Positions 26,743 through 35,846 of a stretch of DNA of 64,000 nt are shown here, piece after piece (the first letter of the stretch is position 1; each line of letters starts with the position of its first letter). Below the pieces are notes generated by a model, which saw only the letters and a program-made list of their open reading frames with translations, had not been told where the DNA came from and ran no database searches. The stretch comes from Bacteroidales bacterium (GTDB lineage Bacteria; Bacteroidota; Bacteroidia; Bacteroidales; GCA-2748055), in NCBI GenBank assembly GCA_020636775.1, contig JACJXF010000005.1:40522-104521 (forward strand). The letters run 5' to 3'. Made by a program: the position numbers and the translations under genes.

Positions 26743-27735
26743 TTATTCCTTGTCTAATTTGTACTTATTAATATCCATACCGAAATTCAGGCTCATGGAA
26801 GTAAGCAATTCATCCAGCTCTGTAAGTGATTTCTTACCGAAGTTTCTGAATTTAAGCAAATCATTTTTATTGAATTTAACCAGGTCTCCCAGAGTTTCAA
26901 CTTCAGCTGCTTTAAGGCAATTCAGTGCACGAACAGAAAGGTCCATGTCAACCAGTTTGGTCTTCAGGAGTTGTCTCATGTGCAGTACTTCCTCATCAAA
27001 CTCTTCATTTGCAAATTTCTCATCTGAATCGAGGGTAATTTTCTCATCAGAGAAGAGCATGAAGTGATAAATCAGAATCTTAGCTGCTTCCTTAAGTGCA
27101 TCTTTTGGAAAGATAGACCCATCGGTTTCAATTTCAATAATCAGCTTTTCGTAATCGGTTTTCTGCTCTACACGGTAGTTCTCAACAGCGAACTTTACAT
27201 TTTTAATAGGAGTAAAGATGGTATCGATAGCTATTAATCCGAATTCAGGATCAGCAGGTTTATTTTCATCTGCTGTAACGTAACCACGTCCTTTGGTGAT
27301 GGCAAACTCCATCTGAAGTTTCACATCTTTTTCCATTCTGCAGATAACAAGTTCCGGATTCAGAACTTTAAATCCGCTCAGGAATTTTGAAAGGTCTCCG
27401 GCTTTGAATTCTTCCTGGCCAGTGAGGGTAACCATAATTTTTTCCTCATTGACATCTTCAATTTGCTTTTTAAAGCGAATTTGTTTCAGGTTAAGAATTA
27501 TTTGAGTAAGATCTTCAATAACACCGGTTATCGTAGAAAATTCATGCTCAACGCCTTCAATTTTGATTGTGGATATTGCATATCCTTCGAGAGAAGACAA
27601 CAGGATTCTTCTAAGCGCATTTCCTACAGTGATACCGTAACCTGGTTCAAGGGGACGAAACTCGAATTTTCCTTTGTAATCATCGGACTCGAGCATTATT
27701 ACCTTGTCAGGTTTTTGAAAAGCTAAAATTGCCAT
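26743..27735 (-). CDS. rpoA: DNA-directed RNA polymerase alpha subunit
   Basis: 330 residues, the usual length. The N-terminal domain (1-235) carries assembly segments such as FEFRPLEPGYGITVGNALRRILLSSLEG. A linker leads to the C-terminal domain (about 255-325) with LSVRALNCLKAAEVETLGDLV and LRNFGKKSLTELDELL-type helices that contact UP elements and activators. It lies 16 nt after rpsD and 6 nt before rplQ, the normal alpha-operon order. Confidence 0.98.
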   Translation of the reverse strand: MAILAFQKPDKVIMLESDDYKGKFEFRPLEPGYGITVGNALRRILLSSLEGYAISTIKIEGVEHEFSTITGVIEDLTQIILNLKQIRFKKQIEDVNEEKIMVTLTGQEEFKAGDLSKFLSGFKVLNPELVICRMEKDVKLQMEFAITKGRGYVTADENKPADPEFGLIAIDTIFTPIKNVKFAVENYRVEQKTDYEKLIIEIETDGSIFPKDALKEAAKILIYHFMLFSDEKITLDSDEKFANEEFDEEVLHMRQLLKTKLVDMDLSVRALNCLKAAEVETLGDLVKFNKNDLLKFRNFGKKSLTELDELLTSMSLNFGMDINKYKLDKE

Positions 27736-27751
27736 AAAATCAGTTGTTATA

Positions 27752-28357
27752 TTATTTTGAATACAATTCGACGATCAGCTGTTCCTTAATGTTTTCAGGG
27801 ATATCTTCTCTTTCCGGCTTGTTCAGAAATTTGCCTGTCATTTGATTTAGATCCCACTCAAGCCATGATGCTGAGGTACGACGTGAGGACAATGAATCGG
27901 AAATTGCTTCCAGGGATTTTGATTTCTCCCTTACGCTTACAATATCTCCTGGTTTCAGAAGGTAAGAAGCCACGTTAACAATATCTCCGTTAACGGTAAT
28001 ATGGCGATGTCCCACCAACTGACGGGCGGCAGCACGGGTTGGAGCAATGCCCAGCCTGTAAACTACATTATCCAGGCGTGATTCCAGAAGCTGAAGTAAA
28101 ACCTCACCGGTAACACCTTTGCTACTCTGAGCTTTTTCGAACAGGTTTCTGAATTGTTTTTCAAGTATGCCATAGGTATACTTTGCCTTTTGTTTTTCCT
28201 TTAGCTGGATGCCATATTCAGAAGTCTTACGTCTTCTTTTATTTGCACCATGCTGTCCGGGGGGATAATTTTTCTTTTCGAAAGTTTTATCAGCACCGTA
28301 AATAGATTCGCCGAATTTTCTGGCAATCCTGGTTTTTGGTCCTCTATATCTCGCCAT
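27752..28357 (-). CDS. rpsD: 30S ribosomal protein S4
   Basis: 201 residues. It binds 16S rRNA early in assembly. The N-terminal MARYRGPKTRIARKFGE and the S4 RNA-binding domain (RLDNVVYRLGIAPTRAAARQLVGHRHITVNG) are present. The N-terminal zinc-type Cys cluster is absent, so this is the zinc-free form. It lies 33 nt after rpsK and 16 nt before rpoA. S4 represses the alpha operon in E. coli; no such site was identified here. Confidence 0.98.
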   Translation of the reverse strand: MARYRGPKTRIARKFGESIYGADKTFEKKNYPPGQHGANKRRRKTSEYGIQLKEKQKAKYTYGILEKQFRNLFEKAQSSKGVTGEVLLQLLESRLDNVVYRLGIAPTRAAARQLVGHRHITVNGDIVNVASYLLKPGDIVSVREKSKSLEAISDSLSSRRTSASWLEWDLNQMTGKFLNKPEREDIPENIKEQLIVELYSK

Positions 28358-28390
28358 TTATCTATGTTTTACACTATTTTATTAAATATT

Positions 28391-28780
28391 TTATACTCTC
28401 CTTCTTTTCGGGGGACGGCAACCGTTATGGGGAAGCGGAGTAACGTCGACGATCTCAGTTACTTCAATTCCGGCAGTGTGAATGGTTCTGATAGCCGATT
28501 CTCTTCCTGCACCCGGGCCTTTTACATATACTTTTACTTTACGAAGGCCGCTGTCGTAAGCCACCTTGGAACAATCAGCTGCTGCCATCTGAGCAGCATA
28601 TGGAGTGTTTTTCTTAGAGCCTTTAAAGCCCATTTTTCCTGCTGATGACCAGGAGATCACTTGTCCTGAATTGTTGGTAAGTGATACAATGATGTTGTTA
28701 AATGAAGCGTGTACATGAGCCTGTCCGGTAGGTTCTACACTAACAACCCTCTTCCTTGTCGATCCGGTCTTTTTTGCCAT
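28391..28780 (-). CDS. rpsK: 30S ribosomal protein S11
   Basis: 129 residues of the platform protein S11. The signature TNNSGQVISWSSAGKMGFKGSKK and the C-terminal DVTPLPHNGCRPPKRRRV are intact. It lies 11 nt after rpsM and 33 nt before rpsD. Confidence 0.98.
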   Translation of the reverse strand: MAKKTGSTRKRVVSVEPTGQAHVHASFNNIIVSLTNNSGQVISWSSAGKMGFKGSKKNTPYAAQMAAADCSKVAYDSGLRKVKVYVKGPGAGRESAIRTIHTAGIEVTEIVDVTPLPHNGCRPPKRRRV

Positions 28781-28791
28781 CTTATTAATTC

Positions 28792-29169
28792 TTATTTAGT
28801 TGCTTTCTTCTTATTTGCTACAGTTTTCTTTCTTCCCTTACGGGTTCTGGCATTGTTTTTCGTACTCTGACCTCTCAAAGGAAGTCCGATACGATGACGG
28901 ATACCGCGGTAGCAGCCGATATCCATGAGCCGTTTAATATTTATCTGAACGGAGGATCTTAATTCTCCTTCCACTTTGAACTCGTCGTTAATCACTTTAC
29001 GAATCAGGGAAATCTGGTCATCATTCCAGTCTTTAACCTGCATATCGTAATTAACCCCTGCTTTATCCAGAATTTTTCTGGCAGAGCTTCTTCCGATTCC
29101 AAATATATAGGTCAGACCTATTTCTCCTCTTTTATTTTTCGGCAAATCAACGCCAACGATTCTAGCCAT
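28792..29169 (-). CDS. rpsM: 30S ribosomal protein S13
   Basis: 125 residues. A head protein contacting the P-site tRNA and 50S. MARIVGVDLPKNKRGEIGLTYIFGIG and GCYRGIRHRIGLPLRGQSTKNNARTRKG are diagnostic; the basic tail (KGRKKTVANKKKATK) is present. It lies 34 nt after rpmJ. Confidence 0.98.
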   Translation of the reverse strand: MARIVGVDLPKNKRGEIGLTYIFGIGRSSARKILDKAGVNYDMQVKDWNDDQISLIRKVINDEFKVEGELRSSVQINIKRLMDIGCYRGIRHRIGLPLRGQSTKNNARTRKGRKKTVANKKKATK

Positions 29170-29203
29170 AATATTATACTATATTGATTTTCAATTTAAA
29201 TTA

Positions 29204-29320
29204 TTAACCCTGACGCTGTTTGAATTTCGGATTCTTCTTGTTGATCACGAACAGACGTCCTTTACGCTTTACAATTTTACAGTCTGCGCTGCGCGGCTTA
29301 ATTGATGTTCTGATTTTCAT
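29204..29320 (-). CDS. rpmJ: 50S ribosomal protein L36 (zinc-free form)
   Basis: A 38-codon gene read directly from the gap between infA and rpsM. The product begins MKIRTSIKPRSADCKIVKR and ends NPKFKQRQG, matching L36. Only one Cys is present, so the CxxC...C...H zinc site of the C+ form is missing and this is a C- form. It lies 8 nt after infA. The position in the spc-alpha junction is the standard one. Confidence 0.96.
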   Translation of the reverse strand: MKIRTSIKPRSADCKIVKRKGRLFVINKKNPKFKQRQG

Positions 29321-29328
29321 TTCTTTAA

Positions 29329-29547
29329 TTATTTATATCTGAATGATATTCTTCCTTTTGTTAAATCGTATAATGACATTTCAACTTTTACTTTATCACC
29401 CGGGAGAAGTTTGATATAATGCATTCTCATTTTCCCGGAGATATGAGCGGTAATAACATGACCATTCTCCAGTTCTACCCGGAACATGGCATTTGACAAA
29501 GCTTCGGTAATAACACCATCTTGTTCTATAGAAGGTTGTTTCGCCAT
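29329..29547 (-). CDS. infA: Translation initiation factor IF-1
   Basis: 72 residues, an S1-like OB fold that occupies the A site of the 30S subunit during initiation. MAKQPSIEQDGVI, VELENGHVITAHISGKMRMHYIKLLPGDKVKVEMSLYDLTKGRI-type segments match throughout. It begins 3 nt after map and lies 8 nt before rpmJ. Confidence 0.98.
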   Translation of the reverse strand: MAKQPSIEQDGVITEALSNAMFRVELENGHVITAHISGKMRMHYIKLLPGDKVKVEMSLYDLTKGRISFRYK

Positions 29548-29550
29548 ATG

Positions 29551-30327
29551 TTATTTACTTTTTAATACTTGTTCAATATAACTGAAAGTAGAGAGTATAT
29601 CCGGTTTCCCGTTATCGACTGCCACCGCCAGTTCAAAATGAGCTGAAGGCATATTATCGCTTGTCCTGATGGTCCATCCATCTGCCTCCTGCACAATTTG
29701 TTTTTTACCCATGTTAATCATAGGTTCAATACAAATTACCATTCCTTTCTTTACTTTCACTCCGGTTCCCTTACTGCCATAATTTGGTACTTCAGGCTCC
29801 TCATGAAGGTTTCTTCCCAATCCGTGCCCTACCATTTCCCTGACTACGGAATAACCTGCGTTTTCGGAATGCTGCTGAATGGCAAAACCAATATCTCCAA
29901 TTCTGTTCCCTTCAATTGCCTTTTCAACACCAAGGTAAAGTGCTTCCTTTGTTATTCTGAGAAGTTTTCTAACGGGTTCGGCTACTTCACCTATTTCAAA
30001 ACTATATGCCGTATCACCGTAAAATCCGTCTAAAATAACGCCGCAATCTACCGAAACCACATCTCCGTCTTTAAGCACATAGGATGAAGGAATACCATGA
30101 ACCACCTGGGAATTTACAGAAGTACAAAGAGTTTTAGGATATCCGTTATAATTCAGAAATCCGGGGATAGCGTTATTATCCCTTATAAACTCCTCAGCTA
30201 TTTTATCAAGCTTTTCTGTTGTAACTCCCGGTTCGATATACTTTGCAATTTCCGCTAATGTTTTTGAAACCAGCTGGTTGGAATTGCGAAGTTTTTCTAT
30301 CTCCTCAGTTGTTTTTATAATAATCAT
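29551..30327 (-). CDS. map: Type I methionine aminopeptidase
   Basis: 258 residues from the ATG at 30327 (a TTG one codon earlier is ignored). It removes N-terminal Met from new proteins. All five metal ligands are visible: two Asp in VSVDCGVILDGFYGDTAY, His in MVGHGLGRNLHEEP, Glu in VICIEPMINMG and Glu in HFELAVAV. It lies between secY and infA; adk, which often sits here in other phyla, is absent. Confidence 0.97.
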   Translation of the reverse strand: MIIIKTTEEIEKLRNSNQLVSKTLAEIAKYIEPGVTTEKLDKIAEEFIRDNNAIPGFLNYNGYPKTLCTSVNSQVVHGIPSSYVLKDGDVVSVDCGVILDGFYGDTAYSFEIGEVAEPVRKLLRITKEALYLGVEKAIEGNRIGDIGFAIQQHSENAGYSVVREMVGHGLGRNLHEEPEVPNYGSKGTGVKVKKGMVICIEPMINMGKKQIVQEADGWTIRTSDNMPSAHFELAVAVDNGKPDILSTFSYIEQVLKSK

Positions 30328-30352
30328 CAAAGAACGTCTCCTCTAAGCCCTT

Positions 30353-31687
30353 TTAAATAGAAGCAGCGCTTCCTGTTCTGCCTTTAATACGACCACCTGA
30401 TTTCATCAGTCCGTCGTAGTGGCGCATAAGCAGGTGGCTTTCAATCTGCTGCAAAGTATCCAATACAACTCCCACGAGTATCAGCAGCGATGTACCGCCA
30501 TAGAATTGTGAGAATGAGTTATTAATTCCGGCAATTTTTGCAAAGGCAGGCATAATAGCAACAAATGCAAGAAATATGGATCCGGGCAGAGTAATTCTGG
30601 ACATGATAGTATCCAGGAATTCCACTGTTTTCCTTCCCGGTTTAATACCCGGAATAAAACCGCCGTTCTTTTTCATATCCTCTGCCATTTGCATAGGATT
30701 AATAGTAATAGCGGTATAGAAATATGTAAATAGCACGATTAAGATTCCAAATACAAAATTGTACCAGAAACCTGTAATATTTGAAAATGCTGCGGCAAAT
30801 CCTGTAAGTGTATCTGAGTTGGCAAATCCGGCAATGGTTATGGGGATGAACATCAGAGCCTGAGCAAAGATGATAGGCATAACGCCGGCAGCATTAACTT
30901 TCAGAGGTATATATTGTCTTACACCACCGTATTGCTTATTTCCAACAATTCTTTTTGCATACTGAACCGGGATTCTTCTTGTTCCCTGGACCAGAAGTAT
31001 GGTAGCCATAAAGACAAAGAACAGGAATACAATTTCAACAAGAAAAGCTACAAGGCCTCCACCCTGTTGTTCCAGCCTTGAACTGAACTCGGCAATAAGG
31101 GCAAAAGGAAGTCGTGCAATAATCCCGATCATAATAATCAGAGATATACCGTTTCCTATACCCTTGTCGGTAATTTTTTCACCCAGCCACATCACAAACA
31201 TGGTACCGGCTGTAAGAATAATGACGGTTGCCAGTTCAGAGAAACCCGGAGCAAATGCTTCCGGAGCCTGGTTTTTAAGGTTAGCTATATAAGCCGGTGC
31301 CTGAAGTAATAAAATAAGTACGGTAAGATATCTGGTGATCTGGTTAATTTTCCGGCGACCACTTTCACCTTCCTTCTGCAGCCGCTGAAAATAAGGTACA
31401 GCAATACCAAGAAGCTGAACAACGATAGAAGCGGAAATATAGGGCATGATACCCAGTCCGAATACAGAAGCATTAGAAAAAGCACCACCAGAGAACATAT
31501 CAAGAAGACCCATAACACCACTGGCTGTTTGATTTTTAAGTCCTTCCAGAGCATGTGGATCTATACCAGGAAGTACGATGAATGAACCAAGGCGGTAAAT
31601 CAACAGTATTCCCAGAGTAAAGAGGATTCTTTGTTTAAGGTCCTCTATCTTAAAGATGTTTTTTATGGTTTCAATGAAAGCTCTCAT
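30353..31687 (-). CDS. secY: Protein translocase subunit SecY
   Basis: 444 residues with ten transmembrane helices, the channel of the Sec machine in the inner membrane. Diagnostic segments include LYRLGSFIVLPGID, GIMPYISASIVVQLL, KITDKGIGNGISLIIMIGI and GRRIPVQYAKRIVG-like loop 6/7 (RRIPVQYAKR). The C-terminal cytoplasmic loop has NPMQMAEDMKKNGGFIPGI. It lies 36 nt after rplO and 25 nt before map. Confidence 0.98.
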   Translation of the reverse strand: MRAFIETIKNIFKIEDLKQRILFTLGILLIYRLGSFIVLPGIDPHALEGLKNQTASGVMGLLDMFSGGAFSNASVFGLGIMPYISASIVVQLLGIAVPYFQRLQKEGESGRRKINQITRYLTVLILLLQAPAYIANLKNQAPEAFAPGFSELATVIILTAGTMFVMWLGEKITDKGIGNGISLIIMIGIIARLPFALIAEFSSRLEQQGGGLVAFLVEIVFLFFVFMATILLVQGTRRIPVQYAKRIVGNKQYGGVRQYIPLKVNAAGVMPIIFAQALMFIPITIAGFANSDTLTGFAAAFSNITGFWYNFVFGILIVLFTYFYTAITINPMQMAEDMKKNGGFIPGIKPGRKTVEFLDTIMSRITLPGSIFLAFVAIMPAFAKIAGINNSFSQFYGGTSLLILVGVVLDTLQQIESHLLMRHYDGLMKSGGRIKGRTGSAASI

Positions 31688-31723
31688 CAGTCTTTTTTAT
31701 TAACCCGCCTGTTACGGGTAGTG

Positions 31724-32170
31724 TTAGATTACATTAGCCGTTCCCTGCACTGCTTCAATAGCTTCTTTTGCTTTCTTTGAAAAAGCGTGAGCTTTTACTG
31801 AAAGTTTGGCAGTAAGATTACCATTGCCCAGAATTTTAACCATGGCATTTTTATTAATAAGGCCTGCATCAATCAGGGTATTAATATCGATATCCTTAAG
31901 GTTCTTCTTATCGGCAAGGTACTGAAGTGTGCTAATGTTAATCCCTTTGAATTCTTTACGGTTAATGTTGGTAAAGCCAAATTTGGGCAATCTCCTCTGA
32001 AGAGGCATCTGACCGCCTTCGAATCCGATTTTTCTTGAATAACCGGACCTGGACTGAGCACCTTTATGCCCTTTGGTGGATGTACCACCTTTACCGGAAC
32101 CTTGTCCGCGTCCCTTTCGCTTGCTGTTATGCGTTGATCCTTTTGCCGGTTTTAAATTACTCAAATCCAT
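31724..32170 (-). CDS. rplO: 50S ribosomal protein L15
   Basis: 148 residues. The Gly/Lys-rich N-terminal extension (KGSTHNSKRKGRGQGSGKGG) threads into 23S rRNA, and GFEGGQMPLQRRLPKFGF is diagnostic. It lies 26 nt after rpmD and 36 nt before secY. Confidence 0.98.
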   Translation of the reverse strand: MDLSNLKPAKGSTHNSKRKGRGQGSGKGGTSTKGHKGAQSRSGYSRKIGFEGGQMPLQRRLPKFGFTNINRKEFKGINISTLQYLADKKNLKDIDINTLIDAGLINKNAMVKILGNGNLTAKLSVKAHAFSKKAKEAIEAVQGTANVI

Positions 32171-32196
32171 TTTGTTGTAATATAAAAAGATAAATA

Positions 32197-32376
32197 TTAT
32201 AATTTTTCAACTTTAAGCAGATGGCCTACTTTACCTACCATTCCCATAATCTGGGGTGTACCTTCCACTTCAACACTTGCGTTGACTTTTTTCAGGCCTA
32301 ATGCAGTAAGAGTTTTCTTCTGTCTCTCAGTGCTTCCTATCTTACTTCTGACCTGGGTTATTTTAATCTTTGCCAT
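32197..32376 (-). CDS. rpmD: 50S ribosomal protein L30
   Basis: A 59-codon gene read from the gap between rpsE and rplO. The product begins MAKIKITQVRSKIGSTERQ and contains TLTALGLKKVN and IMGMVGKVGHLLKV, the L30 signature. Usual length. It lies 15 nt after rpsE and 26 nt before rplO. Confidence 0.97.
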   Translation of the reverse strand: MAKIKITQVRSKIGSTERQKKTLTALGLKKVNASVEVEGTPQIMGMVGKVGHLLKVEKL

Positions 32377-32391
32377 TTCGAATATGAAATT

Positions 32392-32907
32392 TTAACCGTT
32401 AAATACTTTATTCAACTCTACACCCCTGTGCTGAGCAACTGTATATGCATCCCTTAGTTCGAGAAGAGCATTGAAAGTTGCTTTAACGAGGTTATGAGGG
32501 TTGGATGAACCTTTGGATTTTGCCAATACATCATGAATACCAACACTCTCCAGTACTGCACGCATAGCACCTCCTGCTTTTACGCCGGTTCCGCTGGATG
32601 CGGGTTTAAGGAATACGCTTGCTCCACCAAATTTTGCATATTGCTCATGAGGTATGGTGCCTTTTAAAACAGGAACCCTGATCAGGTTCTTTTTGGCATC
32701 TTCCACACCTTTGGCAATAGCAGTGGTAACTTCGTTGGCTTTACCCAGTCCGTATCCAACTATTCCATTTTCATCACCAACCACAACAATGGCTGAAAAA
32801 CTAAATGTTCTACCTCCTTTGGTAACTTTAGTAACACGCTGGATACTAACTAATCTGTCCTTCAGTTCCAGATCTGTGGTTTTAACTTTCCTAATGCTTG
32901 TAGACAT
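32392..32907 (-). CDS. rpsE: 30S ribosomal protein S5
   Basis: 171 residues. It supports decoding accuracy. The N-terminal domain has RLVSIQRVTKVTKGGRTFSF and VGYGLGKANEVTTAI; the C-terminal part has GTGVKAGGAMRAVLESVGIHD. It lies 8 nt after rplR. Confidence 0.98.
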   Translation of the reverse strand: MSTSIRKVKTTDLELKDRLVSIQRVTKVTKGGRTFSFSAIVVVGDENGIVGYGLGKANEVTTAIAKGVEDAKKNLIRVPVLKGTIPHEQYAKFGGASVFLKPASSGTGVKAGGAMRAVLESVGIHDVLAKSKGSSNPHNLVKATFNALLELRDAYTVAQHRGVELNKVFNG

Positions 32908-32915
32908 AATTCTAT

Positions 32916-33275
32916 TTAAAATTTGAGTCCGTTCTCTCTTGCAGCATCAGCCAGGCTTTTAACACGGCCGTGATACAGGTAACCATTTCTATCAAAAACA
33001 ACCTGAGATATACCAGAGGCAGTCGCTTTTTCGGCGATCAGTTTTCCTACGAGCTTTGCCTGCTCGATTTTGGTAATATCTTTCTTTTCAGCAATTCCTT
33101 TTTCTTTCGATGAAGCAGCGATCAGGGTTTTTCCCTGAATATCATCGATAAGCTGCACATAGATTTCTTTATTACTTCTGTAAACCGACATCCTTGGTTT
33201 TTCGGCTACGCCTGACAACCTTTTGCGAATCCTGTGCTTGATTCTAATTCTTCTTTCGAGCTTAGTTAAAGACAT
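32916..33275 (-). CDS. rplR: 50S ribosomal protein L18
   Basis: 119 residues. It binds 5S rRNA. RRIRIKHRIRKRLSG, RMSVYRSNKEIYVQLIDD and VVFDRNGYLYHGRVKSLADAAREN are diagnostic. It lies 20 nt after rplF. Confidence 0.98.
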   Translation of the reverse strand: MSLTKLERRIRIKHRIRKRLSGVAEKPRMSVYRSNKEIYVQLIDDIQGKTLIAASSKEKGIAEKKDITKIEQAKLVGKLIAEKATASGISQVVFDRNGYLYHGRVKSLADAARENGLKF

Positions 33276-33295
33276 TTTCTATTCTTTTTTAACAA

Positions 33296-33850
33296 TTATG
33301 CACTGGCAGATTTACCGGCCTTTCTGCGTAATACTTCACCAACAAACCTGATACCTTTGCCCTTATATGGCTCAGGAGCACGGAGTGACCTGATTTTAGC
33401 CGCAACATGGCCAATTAGTTGCTTATCGGCACTTTCCATGGTTATAATAGGATTGGCACGACGTTCAGTTTTTGTTGAAATAGTGATCTCATTAGGGATC
33501 TGGATATGTATATCGTGTGAGAAACCCAGACTAAGCTCCAGAATCTGGCCCTTAGCTTCTGCCCTGTATCCAACACCCACAAGTTCCTGCTCAACTTTAT
33601 ATCCCTGGGAAACCCCATGAACCATATTATTTACAAGTGAGCGGTACAGTCCGTGCATAGCTTTATGACGTTTCTGTTCAGTAGGTCTTGAAACGGTAAT
33701 ATGGTTTCCTTCGATATTCAATGTAATATCCTTGTCAACCTTCTGTTTCAGTTCACCTTTGGGACCTTTCACAACCACAACATTATCATCGCTGATGGTT
33801 ACGTTAACACCCTGGGGTATCTCTATCGGTAAAATTCCAATCCTTGACAT
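33296..33850 (-). CDS. rplF: 50S ribosomal protein L6
   Basis: 184 residues with the two repeated L6 folds. MSRIGILPIEIPQGV starts the protein and RAPEPYKGKGIRFVGEVLRRKAGK ends it. It sits near the sarcin-ricin loop on the ribosome. It lies 15 nt after rpsH. Confidence 0.98.
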   Translation of the reverse strand: MSRIGILPIEIPQGVNVTISDDNVVVVKGPKGELKQKVDKDITLNIEGNHITVSRPTEQKRHKAMHGLYRSLVNNMVHGVSQGYKVEQELVGVGYRAEAKGQILELSLGFSHDIHIQIPNEITISTKTERRANPIITMESADKQLIGHVAAKIRSLRAPEPYKGKGIRFVGEVLRRKAGKSASA

Positions 33851-33865
33851 TGATAAATTTCTTTA

Positions 33866-34264
33866 TTAGTATACATAACATAAAACCTCACCACCAATAT
33901 TCATGGTGCGGGCTTCTTTGTCCGTCATAACTCCGCGTGAAGTTGAAATGATGGCAATTCCCAAACCATTCAGCACTCTTGGGAGCTCTTCGTGGTCAGC
34001 ATATTTTCTTAATCCGGGCTTACTTACCCTGGTTATTCCTTTAATAGCAGGGGTTTTAGTATCGGGATGATACTTCAGGGCTATTTTGATCAAACCCTGG
34101 GGACCGTCCTGCTCTTCGAATTTATAATTCAGAATATAGCCTTTTTCAAAAAGGATCTTAGTAATATCTTTCTTAATGTTTGAAGCAGGAACTTCAACCA
34201 CTCTGTGTTTGGCCATTACTGCGTTTCTTATCCGGGTAAGATAATCTGCAATTGGATCTGTCAT
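33866..34264 (-). CDS. rpsH: 30S ribosomal protein S8
   Basis: 132 residues. MTDPIADYLTRIRNAV at the start and GIAIISTSRGVMTDKEAR near the end are diagnostic. S8 binds helix 21 of 16S rRNA and represses the spc operon in E. coli. The 41-nt gap before it is the longest in this part of the operon. Confidence 0.98.
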   Translation of the reverse strand: MTDPIADYLTRIRNAVMAKHRVVEVPASNIKKDITKILFEKGYILNYKFEEQDGPQGLIKIALKYHPDTKTPAIKGITRVSKPGLRKYADHEELPRVLNGLGIAIISTSRGVMTDKEARTMNIGGEVLCYVY

Positions 34265-34305
34265 CTGTTTTAAATTTTAATTCTTTCTTTATTCTTTTCT
34301 ATATT

Positions 34306-34575
34306 CTACCAACTGGCTTTCTTAATCCCTGGAATTAATCCTGCAGAAGCCATTTCCCTGAACTGTATCCTGCTGATCCCAAATTGCCTGATATATCCTT
34401 TTGGTCTTCCTGTAATCTTGCAACGGTTATGAAGCCTGATAGGATTTGAATTTTTTGGCAATCTGCTTAAAGCAACATAATCGCCTTCAGCTTTAAGTTT
34501 AGCTCTTTTCTCAGCGAACCTGTCAACCAGCTTCTGACGCTTTACTTCACGAGCCATCATTGATTCTTTAGCCAT
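34306..34575 (-). CDS. rpsN: 30S ribosomal protein S14 (long, zinc-free form)
   Basis: 89 residues. NRCKITGRPKGYIRQFGISRIQFREMASAGLIPGI covers the S14 signature. Only one Cys is present, so the CxxC zinc form is excluded. It lies 13 nt after rplE. Confidence 0.97.
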   Translation of the reverse strand: MAKESMMAREVKRQKLVDRFAEKRAKLKAEGDYVALSRLPKNSNPIRLHNRCKITGRPKGYIRQFGISRIQFREMASAGLIPGIKKASW

Positions 34576-34588
34576 ACGAACTTAATTT

Positions 34589-35134
34589 TTATCGTTTAAA
34601 TGGTATTCCAAATTCTTTCAATAGGGCGAATCCTTCTTCGTCTGTTTTGGCAGTAGTCACGAAGGTTATTTCCAAACCCATAATTTTATTGATCTTGTCA
34701 ATATCGATTTCCGGGAAGATAATCTGCTCAGTGATACCCAGGGTATAATTACCGCGGCCATCAAATTTGCTGCTAACACCGTTGAAATCACGTATCCTTG
34801 GAAGAGATGCATTAATGAGTCTTTCCATAAACTCGTACATTTTCTCTCTGCGCAGTGTTACTTTTACTCCAATAGGCATTCCTTTTCTGAGTTTAAAATT
34901 CGAAATGTCTTTGGTAGACATAGTAGTAACTGCTTTCTGTCCGGATATAAGACTAATTTCTTCCTGTGCGGTTTCCATCAGTTTTTTATCAGCGATAGCT
35001 TCACCAACACCTGAGTTAATGGCTATTTTGACAATACGGGGAACCTGCATGGGGCTCTTGTAGTTGAATTTCTTCATCAAGGCAGGAGCAACTTCTTCCT
35101 TATATTTTGTCGCTAATGTGGGTATGTATGCCAT
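34589..35134 (-). CDS. rplE: 50S ribosomal protein L5
   Basis: 181 residues. It binds 5S rRNA and contacts the P-site tRNA. IVKIAINSGVGEAIADKK, RKGMPIGVKVTLR and GRGNYTLGITEQIIFPEIDID are diagnostic. Its ATG overlaps the rplX stop by one nucleotide at 35134, which suggests coupled translation. Confidence 0.98.
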   Translation of the reverse strand: MAYIPTLATKYKEEVAPALMKKFNYKSPMQVPRIVKIAINSGVGEAIADKKLMETAQEEISLISGQKAVTTMSTKDISNFKLRKGMPIGVKVTLRREKMYEFMERLINASLPRIRDFNGVSSKFDGRGNYTLGITEQIIFPEIDIDKINKIMGLEITFVTTAKTDEEGFALLKEFGIPFKR

Positions 35135-35457
35135 TACTTAATCTCCTCTCCTGATTTTTTTGAATATCTGACTAATTTATTTTTATCGTTAAGCTTTCTG
35201 CCTATGCGGGTAGCTTTTCCGGTAGAAGGATCAACCAGGTTCAGGTTAGAAATATGTACCGGAGCTTCTTTTTTAATAATTCCGCCCTGGGGACTTTGTG
35301 CATTTGGTTTGGTTGATTTCGAAACCATGTTCACGCCTTCCACGATAGCTCTTTCTTTGGAATATAAAACCTCAAGGACTTTGCCTTGCTGGCCTTTAGA
35401 TTCGCCGGCGTTTACCAGAACCAAATCACCCTTTTTAATATGAAATTTCCTTTGCAT
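35134..35457 (-). CDS. rplX: 50S ribosomal protein L24
   Basis: 107 residues. The KOW motif is KKGDLVLVNAGESKGQQGKVLEV, and the conserved EGVNMVSKSTKP follows. An assembly initiator protein for 50S. The stop codon TAATG overlaps the rplE start. Confidence 0.98.
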   Translation of the reverse strand: MQRKFHIKKGDLVLVNAGESKGQQGKVLEVLYSKERAIVEGVNMVSKSTKPNAQSPQGGIIKKEAPVHISNLNLVDPSTGKATRIGRKLNDKNKLVRYSKKSGEEIK

Positions 35458-35478
35458 TGGGATAATCTTTAAAATATT

Positions 35479-35844
35479 TTACAACACCTCGGGTGCGAGT
35501 GAAACAATTTTCATGTATTTATCACGAAGCTCCCTGGCTACCGGTCCAAAAATACGTGTACCGCGCATTTCATCAACATTGTTGAGAAGCACCACAGCAT
35601 TGTCATCGAAACGAATATAGGATCCATCAGCTCTTCGGATTTCCTTTTTTGTGCGAACGACAACGGCTTTGCTAACGGTTCCTTTTTTTACTTCTCCGGA
35701 TGGTACTGCACTTTTTACAGAAACAACTATTTTGTCTCCAATGGATGCATAACGCCTTCCAGTGCCACCAAGGACCCGGATACAAAGAACTTCTTTTGCT
35801 CCGCTATTATCGGCTACTCCCAGTCTGCTTTCTTGCTGTATCAT
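35479..35844 (-). CDS. rplN: 50S ribosomal protein L14
   Basis: 121 residues. MIQQESRLGVADNSGAKEVLCI and GTRIFGPVARELRDK are diagnostic of L14, which forms an intersubunit bridge. It starts 2 nt after rpsQ. Confidence 0.98.
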   Translation of the reverse strand: MIQQESRLGVADNSGAKEVLCIRVLGGTGRRYASIGDKIVVSVKSAVPSGEVKKGTVSKAVVVRTKKEIRRADGSYIRFDDNAVVLLNNVDEMRGTRIFGPVARELRDKYMKIVSLAPEVL

Positions 35845-35846
35845 GA